NCBI GenBank assembly: GCA_034416335.1
Contig: DAOULV010000022.1
Location: 62,001-126,000, forward strand
Direction of reading: 5' to 3'
DNA: 64,000 nt
Source of the DNA: MGML01 sp034416335
GTDB lineage: Bacteria > Chloroflexota > Dehalococcoidia > Dehalococcoidales > UBA2162
Translations under genes and position numbers: made by a program
Shown here: one piece after another, positions 25,865-34,647 of the stretch
Position numbering within the stretch: the first letter of the stretch is position 1
Layout of the letters: every line of letters starts with the position of its first letter
The notes under the pieces: model-generated
What the model saw: only the letters and a program-made list of their open reading frames with translations
Databases searched by the model: none
What the model was told of the DNA's origin: nothing

Positions 25865-26875
25865 ATGGACAAGATTTTGAATGTAGAACCGCTGTCTATG
25901 GACAGGACAGGACTGAAAAAGGATACCCTGAAAGGCGATGTCGCAGTGGTAACAGGAGGAGCAAGCAATATCGGGCTGGGGACAGCCAGGAGCCTGGCGT
26001 GGCTCGGGGTAAAAGTCGTGATAGTCGACGTCAATCCCGAGACAGGTTGTGCCGCCGAGGAGTTGATAAACGAGGAGAACGGACCTGACTCAGCTTTATT
26101 CGTGGCTACGGACGTTGGCGATGAGACCAGCATGAGAAACATGGCCAAGAAAGCTTTCCGTAAATTCGGCAAGGTGGATATTCTTATCAACAACGCAATG
26201 GATATGTCGCTGGGAGGCCAGATACTGACGTCCAGGATTTCCCAGCTGGACAGGCAGTACGCGATTGCAGCGCGGGGAACGATGATAGGGATTCAGCTTT
26301 TCGTGCCGGGTATGGTGAGAAGGCACCACGGCGTGGTAACCTATTCATCCACCGCTTTCCGCTACCCCGTAGGACCAAGCAACTACTGCGCGGCAAAAGC
26401 CGCCGCCACCTCAATTATGATGTCGCTGGCAAACGAGCTGGGACCGGCGGAAGAAACCGGAGTCGCCGTCTTCTGTTTTATCCCGGCCGGTGTCAGCAGC
26501 CCCCGTCCGGCATCTCCAATAGTCCAGCCTTCGATATGGGAACCTGAGAGACGTGCCGAAGGAGGTGCCTTTTTCGGTCGTGGAATGCCGGGTTATGAAG
26601 GAATGATTCCGCCGCAGGACTGCGGCGCGGCACTGTCATACTCGATAACCCGGGCAAAAGAGCTTCACGGCTCGGGAATAATACTCCAGCAGGCATTGAG
26701 GCAGATGGACTGGCCATTTCCCAAACCGGAAACGGTACAGACTTCCGATCTGGAGAGAATCAGCGAGCACGCTCTTTCGATGATATTCTCCATAATGGGA
26801 ACCGGATTCCCGGACCCGAAAGTGCCGCTTAACTCCATTAATATGTCCGAAGCGCCCGAAAGTCCTTTCGGATAA
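25865..26875 (+). CDS. Short-chain dehydrogenase/reductase
   Basis: The protein is 336 residues from the ATG at 25865, behind GGGAGG; the in-frame TTG at 25850 overlaps that site. It has a Rossmann fold with the nucleotide motif TGGASNIGLG, an acidic residue after strand 2 (VIVDVN, favouring NAD), NNAMD, and the catalytic Ser (YSSTAFR) with YCAAK. It is about 80 residues longer than classical SDRs, with a C-terminal extension (about 255-336) I do not recognise. Repeat-filled gaps lie on both sides, so it is a single-gene unit. Substrate unknown. Confidence 0.88.
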   Translation: MDKILNVEPLSMDRTGLKKDTLKGDVAVVTGGASNIGLGTARSLAWLGVKVVIVDVNPETGCAAEELINEENGPDSALFVATDVGDETSMRNMAKKAFRKFGKVDILINNAMDMSLGGQILTSRISQLDRQYAIAARGTMIGIQLFVPGMVRRHHGVVTYSSTAFRYPVGPSNYCAAKAAATSIMMSLANELGPAEETGVAVFCFIPAGVSSPRPASPIVQPSIWEPERRAEGGAFFGRGMPGYEGMIPPQDCGAALSYSITRAKELHGSGIILQQALRQMDWPFPKPETVQTSDLERISEHALSMIFSIMGTGFPDPKVPLNSINMSEAPESPFG

Positions 26876-26897
26876 TATTCAGTATATGCTTAATGGT

Positions 26898-27050
26898 ACT
26901 ATTCGGTTCTGGTTTTTATTGTACTCACCCCCTGTATCCCCCTCTCACCCAGTACCCTGATTGAGCAGCAAGGATTAGTTTGCGTGAAAGAGCGATGAGG
27001 TAAACATCACTAAGCGGATGCAAATAACAACTGCGTAAAAGAGTATTGAC
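26898..27050. repeat. Dispersed intergenic repeat, copy B
   Basis: It starts ACTATTCGGTTCTGG, then TGTACTCACCCCCTGTATCC, a divergent centre with no long stem, then GAGGTAAACA, GATGCAAATAACAACTG and GTATTGAC. Both flanks match copy A at 22421-22593, while the centres differ, so the ends are conserved and the middle is not. The gap 26876-27095 holds only this and the promoter below. Confidence 0.7.
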
Positions 27051-27074
27051 GTAATTGCGCAAATGCGTTATAAT
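27046..27074 (+). promoter_or_regulatory. Promoter of the ParA-like gene
   Basis: TTGACG (27046-27051), a 17-base spacer and TATAAT (27069-27074), close to consensus. The -35 is the last part of dispersed repeat copy B. The spacer contains ATTGCGCAAATGCG, a motif echoed at 12377 and at 28198, so it may bind a repressor. Confidence 0.7.
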
Positions 27075-27095
27075 AACCGGCAGAGGTATTAACCG

Positions 27096-27881
27096 ATGCC
27101 GGTTATCTGTATCGCCAACCAGAAAGGCGGAGTTGGTAAAACCACTACCGCGGCTGCACTTGCCGAGGGACTTGCCGAATACGGTAAGCACGTCCTTCTC
27201 ATAGACTGGGACCCGCAGGCAAGCCTGACCATCACCATGGGATTCACTCCGGAAGACCTCGACCTAACTAGCTACAGCGTTCTGAGCAGTACCATCAGGG
27301 AAAACGGCGGCGTTTCCATCAGGGATGTCATACTCAATACCCAAAATCAGAATATTGATCTGGTACCGGCTAATATCGAATTATCACAGGCACAGCTCGA
27401 CCTTGTAAGCGCTTTTACCAGGGAATCGGTGTTGAGGGAAATGATAGGGCCGGTGCGGGATGAATATGACTACATTCTCATCGACTGTTTACCGAGCCTG
27501 GCTCTCCTTACGATCAATGCATTAACCGCAGCCGACAGCGTAATAATACCATTACAGGCTGATTTCCTGGCGATGAAAGGGCTGGCACTGCTGCTGAATA
27601 CTATTATCAGAGTGCAGGAGAAGCTTAATCCACGACTCGAAATATCCGGCATACTGTTTACCATGACAAATCCGCGCACGCTTCACTGCAGGGAAGTGAT
27701 AGATGTTACCAAAAGGGCCTTCGGTGACCGGATAAGAGTATTCGATGCTCTTATCCCCACCACGGTCAGGTTTAAAGAAGCCCCGGCTGCGGGAGAATCC
27801 ATATTAAGCTATGATTCCGGTTCGACGGGAGCCGAAGCTTATCGATTACTCACTAGAGAGGTGATGAATGAAAAGGGCTAG
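27096..27881 (+). CDS. ParA-family ATPase
   Basis: A 261-residue protein with the deviant Walker A KGGVGKTT (10-17, signature Lys10), LLIDWDPQAS (Walker A') and YILIDCLPSLALL (Walker B). It lacks an N-terminal HTH, so it is the short Soj/MinD-like or small plasmid type. Such ATPases position DNA or protein cargo on the nucleoid. The next gene overlaps the 3' end by 14 bases and probably encodes its partner. No parS-like site or ParB is seen. It is more likely an accessory partition or cargo module than the chromosomal parAB. Confidence 0.9.
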   Translation: MPVICIANQKGGVGKTTTAAALAEGLAEYGKHVLLIDWDPQASLTITMGFTPEDLDLTSYSVLSSTIRENGGVSIRDVILNTQNQNIDLVPANIELSQAQLDLVSAFTRESVLREMIGPVRDEYDYILIDCLPSLALLTINALTAADSVIIPLQADFLAMKGLALLLNTIIRVQEKLNPRLEISGILFTMTNPRTLHCREVIDVTKRAFGDRIRVFDALIPTTVRFKEAPAAGESILSYDSGSTGAEAYRLLTREVMNEKG

Positions 27882-28209
27882 AGTTACCGAAGAAAATGCT
27901 TACGGAAAAGCGCTGGACAGGCTGACCGGGGGTGACGGTGCGGCTCCGACACCTGAACCGGTTCGAAAACAGGCTGTCCCGGAGCCGCCATCGACAATGA
28001 TAAAACTGTCCGTTTTTCTCAACAGACAGGAGGACGCCTACCTGGAGGGCCTTTCATCGACGGCGAAGTTCAGTGGGGGAAAGAAAATAAGTAAAACGAG
28101 GCTGGTGGAAAACATGGTTAAAGCGTTCAGTACAACAGACCTGGACGTGCGTGGAGTAACCGGCGATGAGGAACTCCTGTCGAGGTTAAAGGCGCAGTTG
28201 CGCAAATGA
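27868..28209 (+). CDS. Small basic partner of the ParA-like ATPase, possible ribbon-helix-helix protein
   Basis: A 113-residue protein whose start lies inside the end of the ATPase gene. The N-terminal third is Pro-rich and probably disordered, and KRARVTEENAYGKAL could stimulate the ATPase as N-termini of ParB/ParG-type partners do. Residues about 48-92 (TMIKLSVFLNRQEDAYLEGL, then KISKTRLVENMVKAF) have the strand-helix-helix pattern of an RHH DNA-binding domain. Function is inferred from position and pattern only. Confidence 0.65.
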   Translation: MKRARVTEENAYGKALDRLTGGDGAAPTPEPVRKQAVPEPPSTMIKLSVFLNRQEDAYLEGLSSTAKFSGGKKISKTRLVENMVKAFSTTDLDVRGVTGDEELLSRLKAQLRK

Positions 28210-28310
28210 GTAACCATGATAATTACTAGTCCTTTTTTATTACCTCACCGGTCCTGCAATCACTCTTTCCGAGTATTTTTTGTGGTCAGTCAAGTCATAC
28301 TTTCTGGGAA

Positions 28311-28339
28311 TTGACCCTGCATCAGGCGTAGCATAAACT
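28311..28339 (+). promoter_or_regulatory. Promoter of the J-like membrane protein gene
   Basis: TTGACC (28311-28316), a 17-base spacer and TAAACT (28334-28339), with the start codon at 28365. The rest of 28210-28310 contains T-rich runs but no clear terminator stem. Confidence 0.5.
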
Positions 28340-28364
28340 CATATTTGTCTGACGTGAGGTAAAT

Positions 28365-29459
28365 ATGCCGGAAAATACTGAAATCAGGTGGATACATCCG
28401 GAGACCCGAAAAAAAGCCGCTCTTAAAGCCAGGTACGCTGCCAGCGCTTCAAGATGGAACCTGAACACCGCTCTCTCCCTTTTCGGGCTGATAATCCTGG
28501 TACTGGTTATGGGCATGGTGAAGGTTAATTTAATATTGACCGTAGCTGTTGCGATTTTCGGTCTGTCTACCGTCTGGCTCCTTGCCCGCAGGAAGTCGAA
28601 AAAATTGTTCGGACGGTACTACGAATGGGAAATAGCCCGTCATCCCGATGAGTGGAAGGACTACTACAGGGTACTTGGTATAGGACCAAATGCTGACAGC
28701 GAGAAGATAAACAAAGCCTTCGAACGGTTGTCCGGGATATATTCCGAGGTTCTTAGCGACAAGGCCAGAACAATGCCCTTGTACTCCATGATGTTCAGAG
28801 AGGCTAAAGAAGCCTATGAAGCTCTGAAAAATCCTGTCATAAAAGCCGACTACGACCGCGTTTTCTGGCAGAGATATAACGGCGAGAAGACAGACATCGA
28901 GGTACCTGCCAGGTCGGCCATCGTCGACCTTTCACACTCTATTACCCGTGAGGTTTCCGAATATCTGGAGAGATTCGGCTGGAGACTTCCCGGTTTCAGC
29001 AGGACCCAGAAAAGAGTATGCCTGGCAGTTGTCGCAGCGTTGCTTGCTCTGGGTGTATCGGGTACTTCACTTGCCTTTGCCAGACCTGACAGTGCCCTGG
29101 CTGCTCCTTTCAGAGGAGCGGCAATGACTATCGCTCAGATAACTTCGGGAGCAATCAACCTTATCGACGAGGTTCGTTCTATCGGAGCATCTTCCGAGAG
29201 GCAGATAGTATCCACCTCACTGCAGTTAATGAGAATTACCGAAGATGTAAGACATATGAACCCGGTAGCAGAGCCAACCAATGATATGTCCTGTTTCCCT
29301 TCCGCCGAGCACAGCCTGTATCCTTCATACCTGGACAGAAGATACAGCCAGTTCAGCTATACTGTAGACTCGTACGGTATCATAACGGTCTATACGGATA
29401 CGGCAACGACCGGTCCGGTGCTCGAGAAAATCAAGAGCATTCTTGTTAACCTCGAGTAG
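28365..29459 (+). CDS. Membrane protein with a degenerate J-like domain
   Basis: A 364-residue protein. Two hydrophobic helices lie at about 33-52 and 54-73. A J-domain-like region at about 98-168 follows (DYYRVLGIGPNADSEKINKA ... FREAKEAYEALKNPVIKADYD), but the HPD tripeptide that activates Hsp70 is absent from its proper place. A third membrane helix lies near 217-238, and the roughly 125-residue C-terminal part has no recognised domain. Without HPD it is unlikely to be a working DnaJ co-chaperone. It follows the ParA-like pair but has its own promoter, so linkage is uncertain. Confidence 0.6.
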   Translation: MPENTEIRWIHPETRKKAALKARYAASASRWNLNTALSLFGLIILVLVMGMVKVNLILTVAVAIFGLSTVWLLARRKSKKLFGRYYEWEIARHPDEWKDYYRVLGIGPNADSEKINKAFERLSGIYSEVLSDKARTMPLYSMMFREAKEAYEALKNPVIKADYDRVFWQRYNGEKTDIEVPARSAIVDLSHSITREVSEYLERFGWRLPGFSRTQKRVCLAVVAALLALGVSGTSLAFARPDSALAAPFRGAAMTIAQITSGAINLIDEVRSIGASSERQIVSTSLQLMRITEDVRHMNPVAEPTNDMSCFPSAEHSLYPSYLDRRYSQFSYTVDSYGIITVYTDTATTGPVLEKIKSILVNLE

Positions 29460-29466
29460 GCAGAGA

Positions 29467-30735
29467 CTACCTCTGGTAGTAACCTGAAATCCTGGTCTGT
29501 TCCAGGATATGGCCTTGAATCCCAGCTAATACGCTGCTCTTTGTCGCGGCATACGGTGAAAGATCGAGCACTATGTCGACTGCATACAGTACGAAACGGT
29601 ATTCATGTCTTTGACCCGTAGGAGGACATGGCCCTCCGTATCCGTGTTCGGCAAAATTGTTAATTCCCTGGATACTCCCATCGGACAGGTTTTCCTCTTT
29701 AGGTATATTTTCGTGGAGCGCCCTGGCATCCGGAGGTATGTTATATATTACCCAGTGAGTAAAAGTACCCTGCGGTGCGTCGGGATCATCCATAATAAGG
29801 ACGAATGACGCGGTATTGGCGGGAACGCCGCTCCACGAGAGTTCCGGTGAGATATCCTCTCCATTGCATGAATATAGTTCGGGTAAGTTCCCTTCATCGG
29901 TAAAAACCGGGCTCGATAGCGTCAGGTCTCCTGATTCCTCGAAGACGGCTGTTATAGATGTATCATCGATAATATTGAATGATACGGTTTCACTCGTACC
30001 TGATATTCCTCCACTCCAGTGGTGAAACTCATAGCCGTCCGCCGGCATGGCGGTAACGGTCAGCTTCGCGTTCGTGTTATATTTGCCGCCTGAAGGGTCG
30101 ACAGCGCCGCTGTTTTCTGGGTAGACGGAAGTGGTAAGAGTGAACTGTTTGATTGTATCGGTTCCCTGAATTACCTCGAAATAGACTGTTATCTCCTTGT
30201 CACTATCCATAGTAACGGCGACCGAGCTCGAGATACCGGATATGTCACCGCCCCATTTGCTTACAGAATAACCGAGTTGAGGTATTGCCACCAGTGTTAC
30301 AGTAGTCCCTTCCATAAATTTTCCTGCCGAAGGTGTTACCGATCCGGCATTGGCGGGTTCGGCTCGGGCAGTCAGAGTATAATATACCGGTTCAGGTTCA
30401 GATTCGGACAAAGCTTCATCAACGGTTTCAGGTTCGGGTTCTGTCATTTTGAAATGAGCAGTAACGGTCTTATCAGAATTCATTGTGATTGTCTGTTCGG
30501 AACTGGACCCCGAAACGTCACCGCTCCACCCGTCGAAGGCATAATTTTCGGCAGGCGTTGCCTTGATTCTCACATTACTGCCTTCATCGTAAGTTCCTCC
30601 GGGTGATACTGTTCCGGCGCCGGCGGGTTCTACGGATGTGGTGAGTTCGTACCGGGCTGATGAACAGGCACCGGGCACTGTTAACGCCGCCAGCAGCGAG
30701 AAAATCATTGCCAGTTTAAAGATTTTCTTCATCAC
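29467..30735 (-). CDS. Lipoprotein with three bacterial (InlB B-type) repeats and a C-terminal PEBP domain
   Basis: A 422-residue protein. The signal peptide KKIFKLAMIFSLLAALTV ends in a lipobox-like V-P-G-A-C. Three repeats of about 75 residues follow (about 29-95, 118-187, 198-268), each with a GxVxP(S)xG turn, YxFxxWSGDxSG and a final (I/V)TxxF strand: the divergent InlB B-repeat/Listeria-Bacteroides type. Residues about 275-420 form a YbhB/YbcL-type PEBP domain (DISPELSWSGVPANTASFVL, DPDAPQGTFTHWVIYNIP pattern, GPCPPTGQRHEYRF). It should sit on the outer face of the membrane. PEBP ligands here are unknown. GGGAGG precedes the ATG. Confidence 0.88.
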   Translation of the reverse strand: MMKKIFKLAMIFSLLAALTVPGACSSARYELTTSVEPAGAGTVSPGGTYDEGSNVRIKATPAENYAFDGWSGDVSGSSSEQTITMNSDKTVTAHFKMTEPEPETVDEALSESEPEPVYYTLTARAEPANAGSVTPSAGKFMEGTTVTLVAIPQLGYSVSKWGGDISGISSSVAVTMDSDKEITVYFEVIQGTDTIKQFTLTTSVYPENSGAVDPSGGKYNTNAKLTVTAMPADGYEFHHWSGGISGTSETVSFNIIDDTSITAVFEESGDLTLSSPVFTDEGNLPELYSCNGEDISPELSWSGVPANTASFVLIMDDPDAPQGTFTHWVIYNIPPDARALHENIPKEENLSDGSIQGINNFAEHGYGGPCPPTGQRHEYRFVLYAVDIVLDLSPYAATKSSVLAGIQGHILEQTRISGYYQR

Positions 30736-30896
30736 GGTATCCTCCCGGTTTCTACATCTTATCAGGTAAGTGGAGTTATTTTAGAAACTAAATATTGAAT
30801 TGTCAATCGTGAAACGCATATTTTTTATGATACTAATGGGTATATCACGTAAGTATTACTTACTACGTTAATATATGTTATATTGTTACCCAGAAC

Positions 30897-32420
30897 ATGT
30901 TAGCCAAAGTTATAAGTTGTGCTGTCGTAGGGCTCGAAGGAGCTATCATAGAAGTCGAGACGGATATTTCACCCGGTCTCCCTTCATTTACGGTTGTCGG
31001 ATTGCCCGATACTGCTGTACAGGAGGCTAGAGAGAGAGTCAGGCCTGCTATACGCAATTCGGGCTGTACCTTTCCGATGAGGCGGATTGTGGTCAACCTG
31101 GCTCCGGCCGACCTTAAAAAAGCCGGTCCGGCATATGATTTACCGATAGCACTGGGAATACTCCTGAGCTCCGAACAGGTATTCGCCGATGTTTCGAAAA
31201 CGCTTATCCTTGGAGAGCTTTCACTGGACGGCGGCCTGCGCCATACCAACGGCGTTCTGCCGATGGTGGCCATCGGGGTAGAGCAGGGATATTCCACGGT
31301 TATCGTACCTGAAGTAGACGCGAGAGAAGCTGCACTGGTGGGAGGCGCGAATATAATTGCGGTAAAATCACTTCCGCAGCTTGTCAGCTATATGAGGGGT
31401 GAAATAGAGGAGCCGGCATACAAGCCCGAAGAAATCGAGGAGTATGACGCTCCGGTATCGACTGAAACCGACCTTGCCTACATCAAGGGACAGGAACACG
31501 TTAAAAGGGCGCTGGAGGTAGCGGCGGCAGGAGCCCATAATACGGTAATGATGGGTCCGCCGGGGAGTGGGAAAACACTGCTGGCGCGGACTCTGCCGTC
31601 TATATTTCCGCCGATGACCAACGAGGAATCACTCGAAGTCACCAAGATTTACAGTGTCAGCGGTCTGCTTCCTTCGGATACGCCGCTTATCAGACAGAGA
31701 CCGTTCCGTGCTCCGCACCATACCATATCGAACGCGGGGCTTGTCGGCGGCGGGCACCTTCCCAAACCCGGAGAAATAAGCCTGAGTCATCGCGGTGTGC
31801 TCTTCCTGGATGAACTGCCGGAATTCGGACACGCACTGCTGGAGACACTACGCCAGCCGCTGGAGGACAAGGTTGTGACAATCAGCCGCGCCCAGGGCAG
31901 TGTCAGCTTTCCGGCAAACTTTATGCTGGTTGGAGCTATGAATCCCTGCCCCTGCGGTTATTACGGGGATCCGCTCAGGCAGTGCACTTGCCCTCCCGGA
32001 GTAGTAGCACGATACCAGAGACGTATCAGCGGTCCGTTTATCGACAGGGTAGATATATTCGTCGAAGTGCCGCACATAGAATATGAAAAACTGTCCGATG
32101 ACAGACTGGGCGAGGAATCAGCCAGAGTACAGGAGAGAGTAGTAGCCGCCCGGGAAATTCAGCGGAAGCGTTTCACCGGTACGAAGCTGACTGCGAATTC
32201 GGAGATGACCCCGGCCGAAGTCAGGGAATTCTGCCAGGTTGAAGATGCTGCCCAGAGCCTGCTGAAGTCGGCAATGAAACAGCTTTACCTCTCAGCTCGT
32301 GCTTTTCACCGGATACTTAAACTGGCAAGGACTATCGCCGATCTGGAAAACACCGATATAATTAAAGCCCACCATGTCGCCGAAGCTATCCAGTACCGAC
32401 CAAGAACCCAATTATTATAG
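30897..32420 (+). CDS. comM: ComM/YifB-family Mg-chelatase-like AAA+ ATPase
   Basis: A 507-residue protein with an N-terminal ChlI-like Lon-protease-fold domain (about 1-165), a central AAA+ module with Walker A MGPPGSGKT (about 217) and Walker B GVLFLDELPEF, and a C-terminal Mg-chelatase domain with the Cys-rich NPCPCGYYGDPLRQCTC. ComM is a hexameric helicase that extends branch migration during natural transformation in proteobacteria; homologues are widespread. No ribosome binding site is visible before the ATG, so the message may be leaderless. Confidence 0.92.
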   Translation: MLAKVISCAVVGLEGAIIEVETDISPGLPSFTVVGLPDTAVQEARERVRPAIRNSGCTFPMRRIVVNLAPADLKKAGPAYDLPIALGILLSSEQVFADVSKTLILGELSLDGGLRHTNGVLPMVAIGVEQGYSTVIVPEVDAREAALVGGANIIAVKSLPQLVSYMRGEIEEPAYKPEEIEEYDAPVSTETDLAYIKGQEHVKRALEVAAAGAHNTVMMGPPGSGKTLLARTLPSIFPPMTNEESLEVTKIYSVSGLLPSDTPLIRQRPFRAPHHTISNAGLVGGGHLPKPGEISLSHRGVLFLDELPEFGHALLETLRQPLEDKVVTISRAQGSVSFPANFMLVGAMNPCPCGYYGDPLRQCTCPPGVVARYQRRISGPFIDRVDIFVEVPHIEYEKLSDDRLGEESARVQERVVAAREIQRKRFTGTKLTANSEMTPAEVREFCQVEDAAQSLLKSAMKQLYLSARAFHRILKLARTIADLENTDIIKAHHVAEAIQYRPRTQLL

Positions 32421-32434
32421 TATACTATTCTTCG

Positions 32435-33166
32435 ATGAAGAACGAAGAGAAGTATTATCTCCGTTATGACGACCGTTACCGACGTGTGCGCAGCCAGGGA
32501 TTCGAAAGATGGATTTCCAGTTCGGGGGAAAATAGCGGTGTATTAACCAGTATCGATAAATTCCTCGATTATGCAGGCTGCAGCAAGGACGTGACGAAAA
32601 TAATCGAGTTCGGCTGCGGGGAAGGATTCGTTGCCGAACACCTGCTTTCGCTCGGATATAATTACCTTGGTCTGGATGTGTCCGAGTCTGCCATACGGAA
32701 AGCCCGTGAACTTGCGGGGGCAAGAGGTGAGAGTTCGTTTAGGCAGGCGGATGTTGTTAATGACCTCCACCTGATAGCGGACATTTCTTTTGACATAGCG
32801 ATAGATAACCAGTGTTTTCATATGCTGGTCACGGATGATCACCGACAGAAATATCTGACTGATGTCAGACGGATATTGAAACCTGACGGGATGGCATTTT
32901 TCCGCGAGAATATACAGGAAGATGAATTCACTCAGGATATAGAAGATTTTCAGGACTGGCTGGAGAAGACCGGCAACGAATACTCGGCACTTCACGACTA
33001 TCCGGCATACAGGAATGGTAAGCGTTACACAGTCAAGCTGCCAAGAGTACCGGCGAGGTTCAATAATGAGTCGGGATACCGCGGGGAACTGGAACAAGTC
33101 GGTTTCACAGTAGAGCACTTCGAGTCGGACGGCAGGATGTGTATAGTATATGCTGGTAATCAATAA
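32435..33166 (+). CDS. SAM-dependent methyltransferase (class I)
   Basis: A 243-residue protein with a Rossmann methyltransferase core: motif I IIEFGCGEGFVAEHLL (about 54-69), LGLDVSESAI as strand 2 and FDIAIDNQCFHML as motif IV/post-I. There is no substrate-specific signature. It lies 15 bases after comM and 12 before the NUDIX gene, suggesting one transcript. The N-terminal 40 residues are charged and aromatic-rich. Confidence 0.82.
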   Translation: MKNEEKYYLRYDDRYRRVRSQGFERWISSSGENSGVLTSIDKFLDYAGCSKDVTKIIEFGCGEGFVAEHLLSLGYNYLGLDVSESAIRKARELAGARGESSFRQADVVNDLHLIADISFDIAIDNQCFHMLVTDDHRQKYLTDVRRILKPDGMAFFRENIQEDEFTQDIEDFQDWLEKTGNEYSALHDYPAYRNGKRYTVKLPRVPARFNNESGYRGELEQVGFTVEHFESDGRMCIVYAGNQ

Positions 33167-33178
33167 AAGGGGTATAAA

Positions 33179-33667
33179 TTGTCTGAAAAGCTTTCAAGGG
33201 CGCAGTGTATCGTCATAAGAAATAACAAGATATTGATGGTAAAGCTGCGTCTGCGGGAGGACGGTCACGAATTCTGGTGTATACCGGGCGGAAGGATTGA
33301 AGAAGGAGAAACACCGGAAGAAGCGGCCGTACGGGAGTTGAGAGAAGAGTGCTGTGTGGACGGTAAGATAACAGGTGTTTTAAACATTAATGAAAATCCG
33401 TCAGAGGACACAATACTTACCTATCACAGAGTGCATTCATTCCTGATGGATATCGGTGTGCAGCAGCCATCGAAAGGCGAAGATCCGGACCACCCCGATG
33501 AAGGAATACTCGACGTACAATGGCTGGCACTCTCCGATGTACCCGAACGGGATCGAGTGTTTCTCTGGATGGCCGGACTGGTTAATATTGAGGAATTCAA
33601 AGACGAAGTTTTAAGCTGGGGAAACGAAACCAGTTATCCCGGATATGATGGGGCTGACACTGCATAG
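33179..33667 (+). CDS. NUDIX hydrolase
   Basis: A 162-residue protein with a TTG start after AAAAGGGG. The NUDIX box runs from GGRIEEGETPEEAAVRELRE into EECCVDG, keeping the REXXEE metal ligands but with Cys in place of the usual Gly after EE. It would hydrolyse a nucleoside diphosphate linked to X; the substrate is unknown. It is probably cotranscribed with the methyltransferases on either side. Confidence 0.88.
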   Translation: MSEKLSRAQCIVIRNNKILMVKLRLREDGHEFWCIPGGRIEEGETPEEAAVRELREECCVDGKITGVLNINENPSEDTILTYHRVHSFLMDIGVQQPSKGEDPDHPDEGILDVQWLALSDVPERDRVFLWMAGLVNIEEFKDEVLSWGNETSYPGYDGADTA

Positions 33668-33677
33668 AAATTTCTGG

Positions 33678-33755
33678 ATTCCGGTTTACACCGGAATGGT
33701 TGAAAAGATTTATATGGATTGCCACGTCCCGACAAGTCGGGACTCGCAATGACAG
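33678..33755. repeat. Two adjacent palindromic repeats
   Basis: The first is ATTCCGGT-ttac-ACCGGAAT (33678-33697) in a CTGGATTCC...GGAATGG context. The second is ATTGCCAC, then GTCCCGAC-aa-GTCGGGAC, then TCGCAATGACA (33718-33755), the same ATTGCCACG...CTCGCAATGACA family as at 25741. Reading frames through them are artefacts, so the next gene starts after them. Confidence 0.7.
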
Positions 33756-33774
33756 TAAAGAATTGGAGAAGGTG

Positions 33775-34581
33775 GTGGACAATTATAATCTGGACAGCAA
33801 TAAGGAAATGTGGAATGACTGGGCGTTACTGCATGTAGATTCGGAAGAATACGATGTCGATGGATTCAAAAAAGGAAGGTGCTCACTCCGTCCGGTAGAA
33901 ATCGATGAAGTGGGGGATGTTTCGGGGAAATCGTTGCTGCATCTACAGTGCCATTTCGGGATGGATACGCTTTCATGGGCACGACGCGGTGCCAGGGTGA
34001 CAGGGATAGATTTTTCGGAAAAAGCTATCGATATCGCCCATTCTCTAGCAGAGGAATTAAAGCTGGACGCTAGTTTTGTATGTAGTAATCTGTATGACTT
34101 GCCTGAAAATCTGACCGGTCAATTCGATATCGTTTATACCTCCGCCGGAGTGCTGTGCTGGCTGCCGGATCTGAAAGGGTGGGCTGACGTAATTGCGCAA
34201 TTCCTCAAACGCGGAGGTTTCTTTTATATCCTGGAAGGCCATCCGTTTCTGCATGTATTCCTTGATGAAAACCCGGATGCTGAAGAACCAGAGATTGTAC
34301 GGTCATATTTTTATACTCCCGAGCCAGAAGTATACCAGAGCGACGGTTCATATGCAGGAGTGACAACTGAAAAAACTCACACCGGGAAGGAATGGACTCA
34401 TAGCCTGGAAGATGTTGTTAACTCGCTTATATCAGCGGGACTAAGGATAGAGTTTCTGCATGAGTATCCGTATATTTTCTACAGGGCAATGCCTTATATG
34501 ACAAAAGACAAAGATGGTTTCTGGCGGATACCAGGAGACAGGATACCGCTGATGTTTACACTAAAAGCGACAAAAGACTGA
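33775..34581 (+). CDS. SAM-dependent methyltransferase (class I)
   Basis: The protein is 268 residues from a GTG at 33775 with GGAGAAGG just upstream; an open frame from 33700 would encode the repeat and is rejected. Motif I is SLLHLQCHFGMDTLSWARRG (key residues H-x-Q-C-x-x-G), followed by VTGIDFSEKAID and FDIVYTSAGVLCWLPDL. The motif I form LQCHFGMDT and the C-terminal HEYPY...YRAMPYM are typical of a small-molecule methyltransferase group annotated only as class I. Substrate unknown. Confidence 0.82.
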   Translation: MDNYNLDSNKEMWNDWALLHVDSEEYDVDGFKKGRCSLRPVEIDEVGDVSGKSLLHLQCHFGMDTLSWARRGARVTGIDFSEKAIDIAHSLAEELKLDASFVCSNLYDLPENLTGQFDIVYTSAGVLCWLPDLKGWADVIAQFLKRGGFFYILEGHPFLHVFLDENPDAEEPEIVRSYFYTPEPEVYQSDGSYAGVTTEKTHTGKEWTHSLEDVVNSLISAGLRIEFLHEYPYIFYRAMPYMTKDKDGFWRIPGDRIPLMFTLKATKD

Positions 34582-34647
34582 AATAACGGTACCGGCGATA
34601 ATATCACTTTGAGATAGAAATGAACCTGACCCTGTTAGGGCGGCGAT

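Noticed and set aside
33700..33774. N-terminal extension of the second methyltransferase
   Set aside because: These codons translate the ATTGCCACG...CGCAATGACA repeat; a GTG at 33775 has a proper ribosome site.
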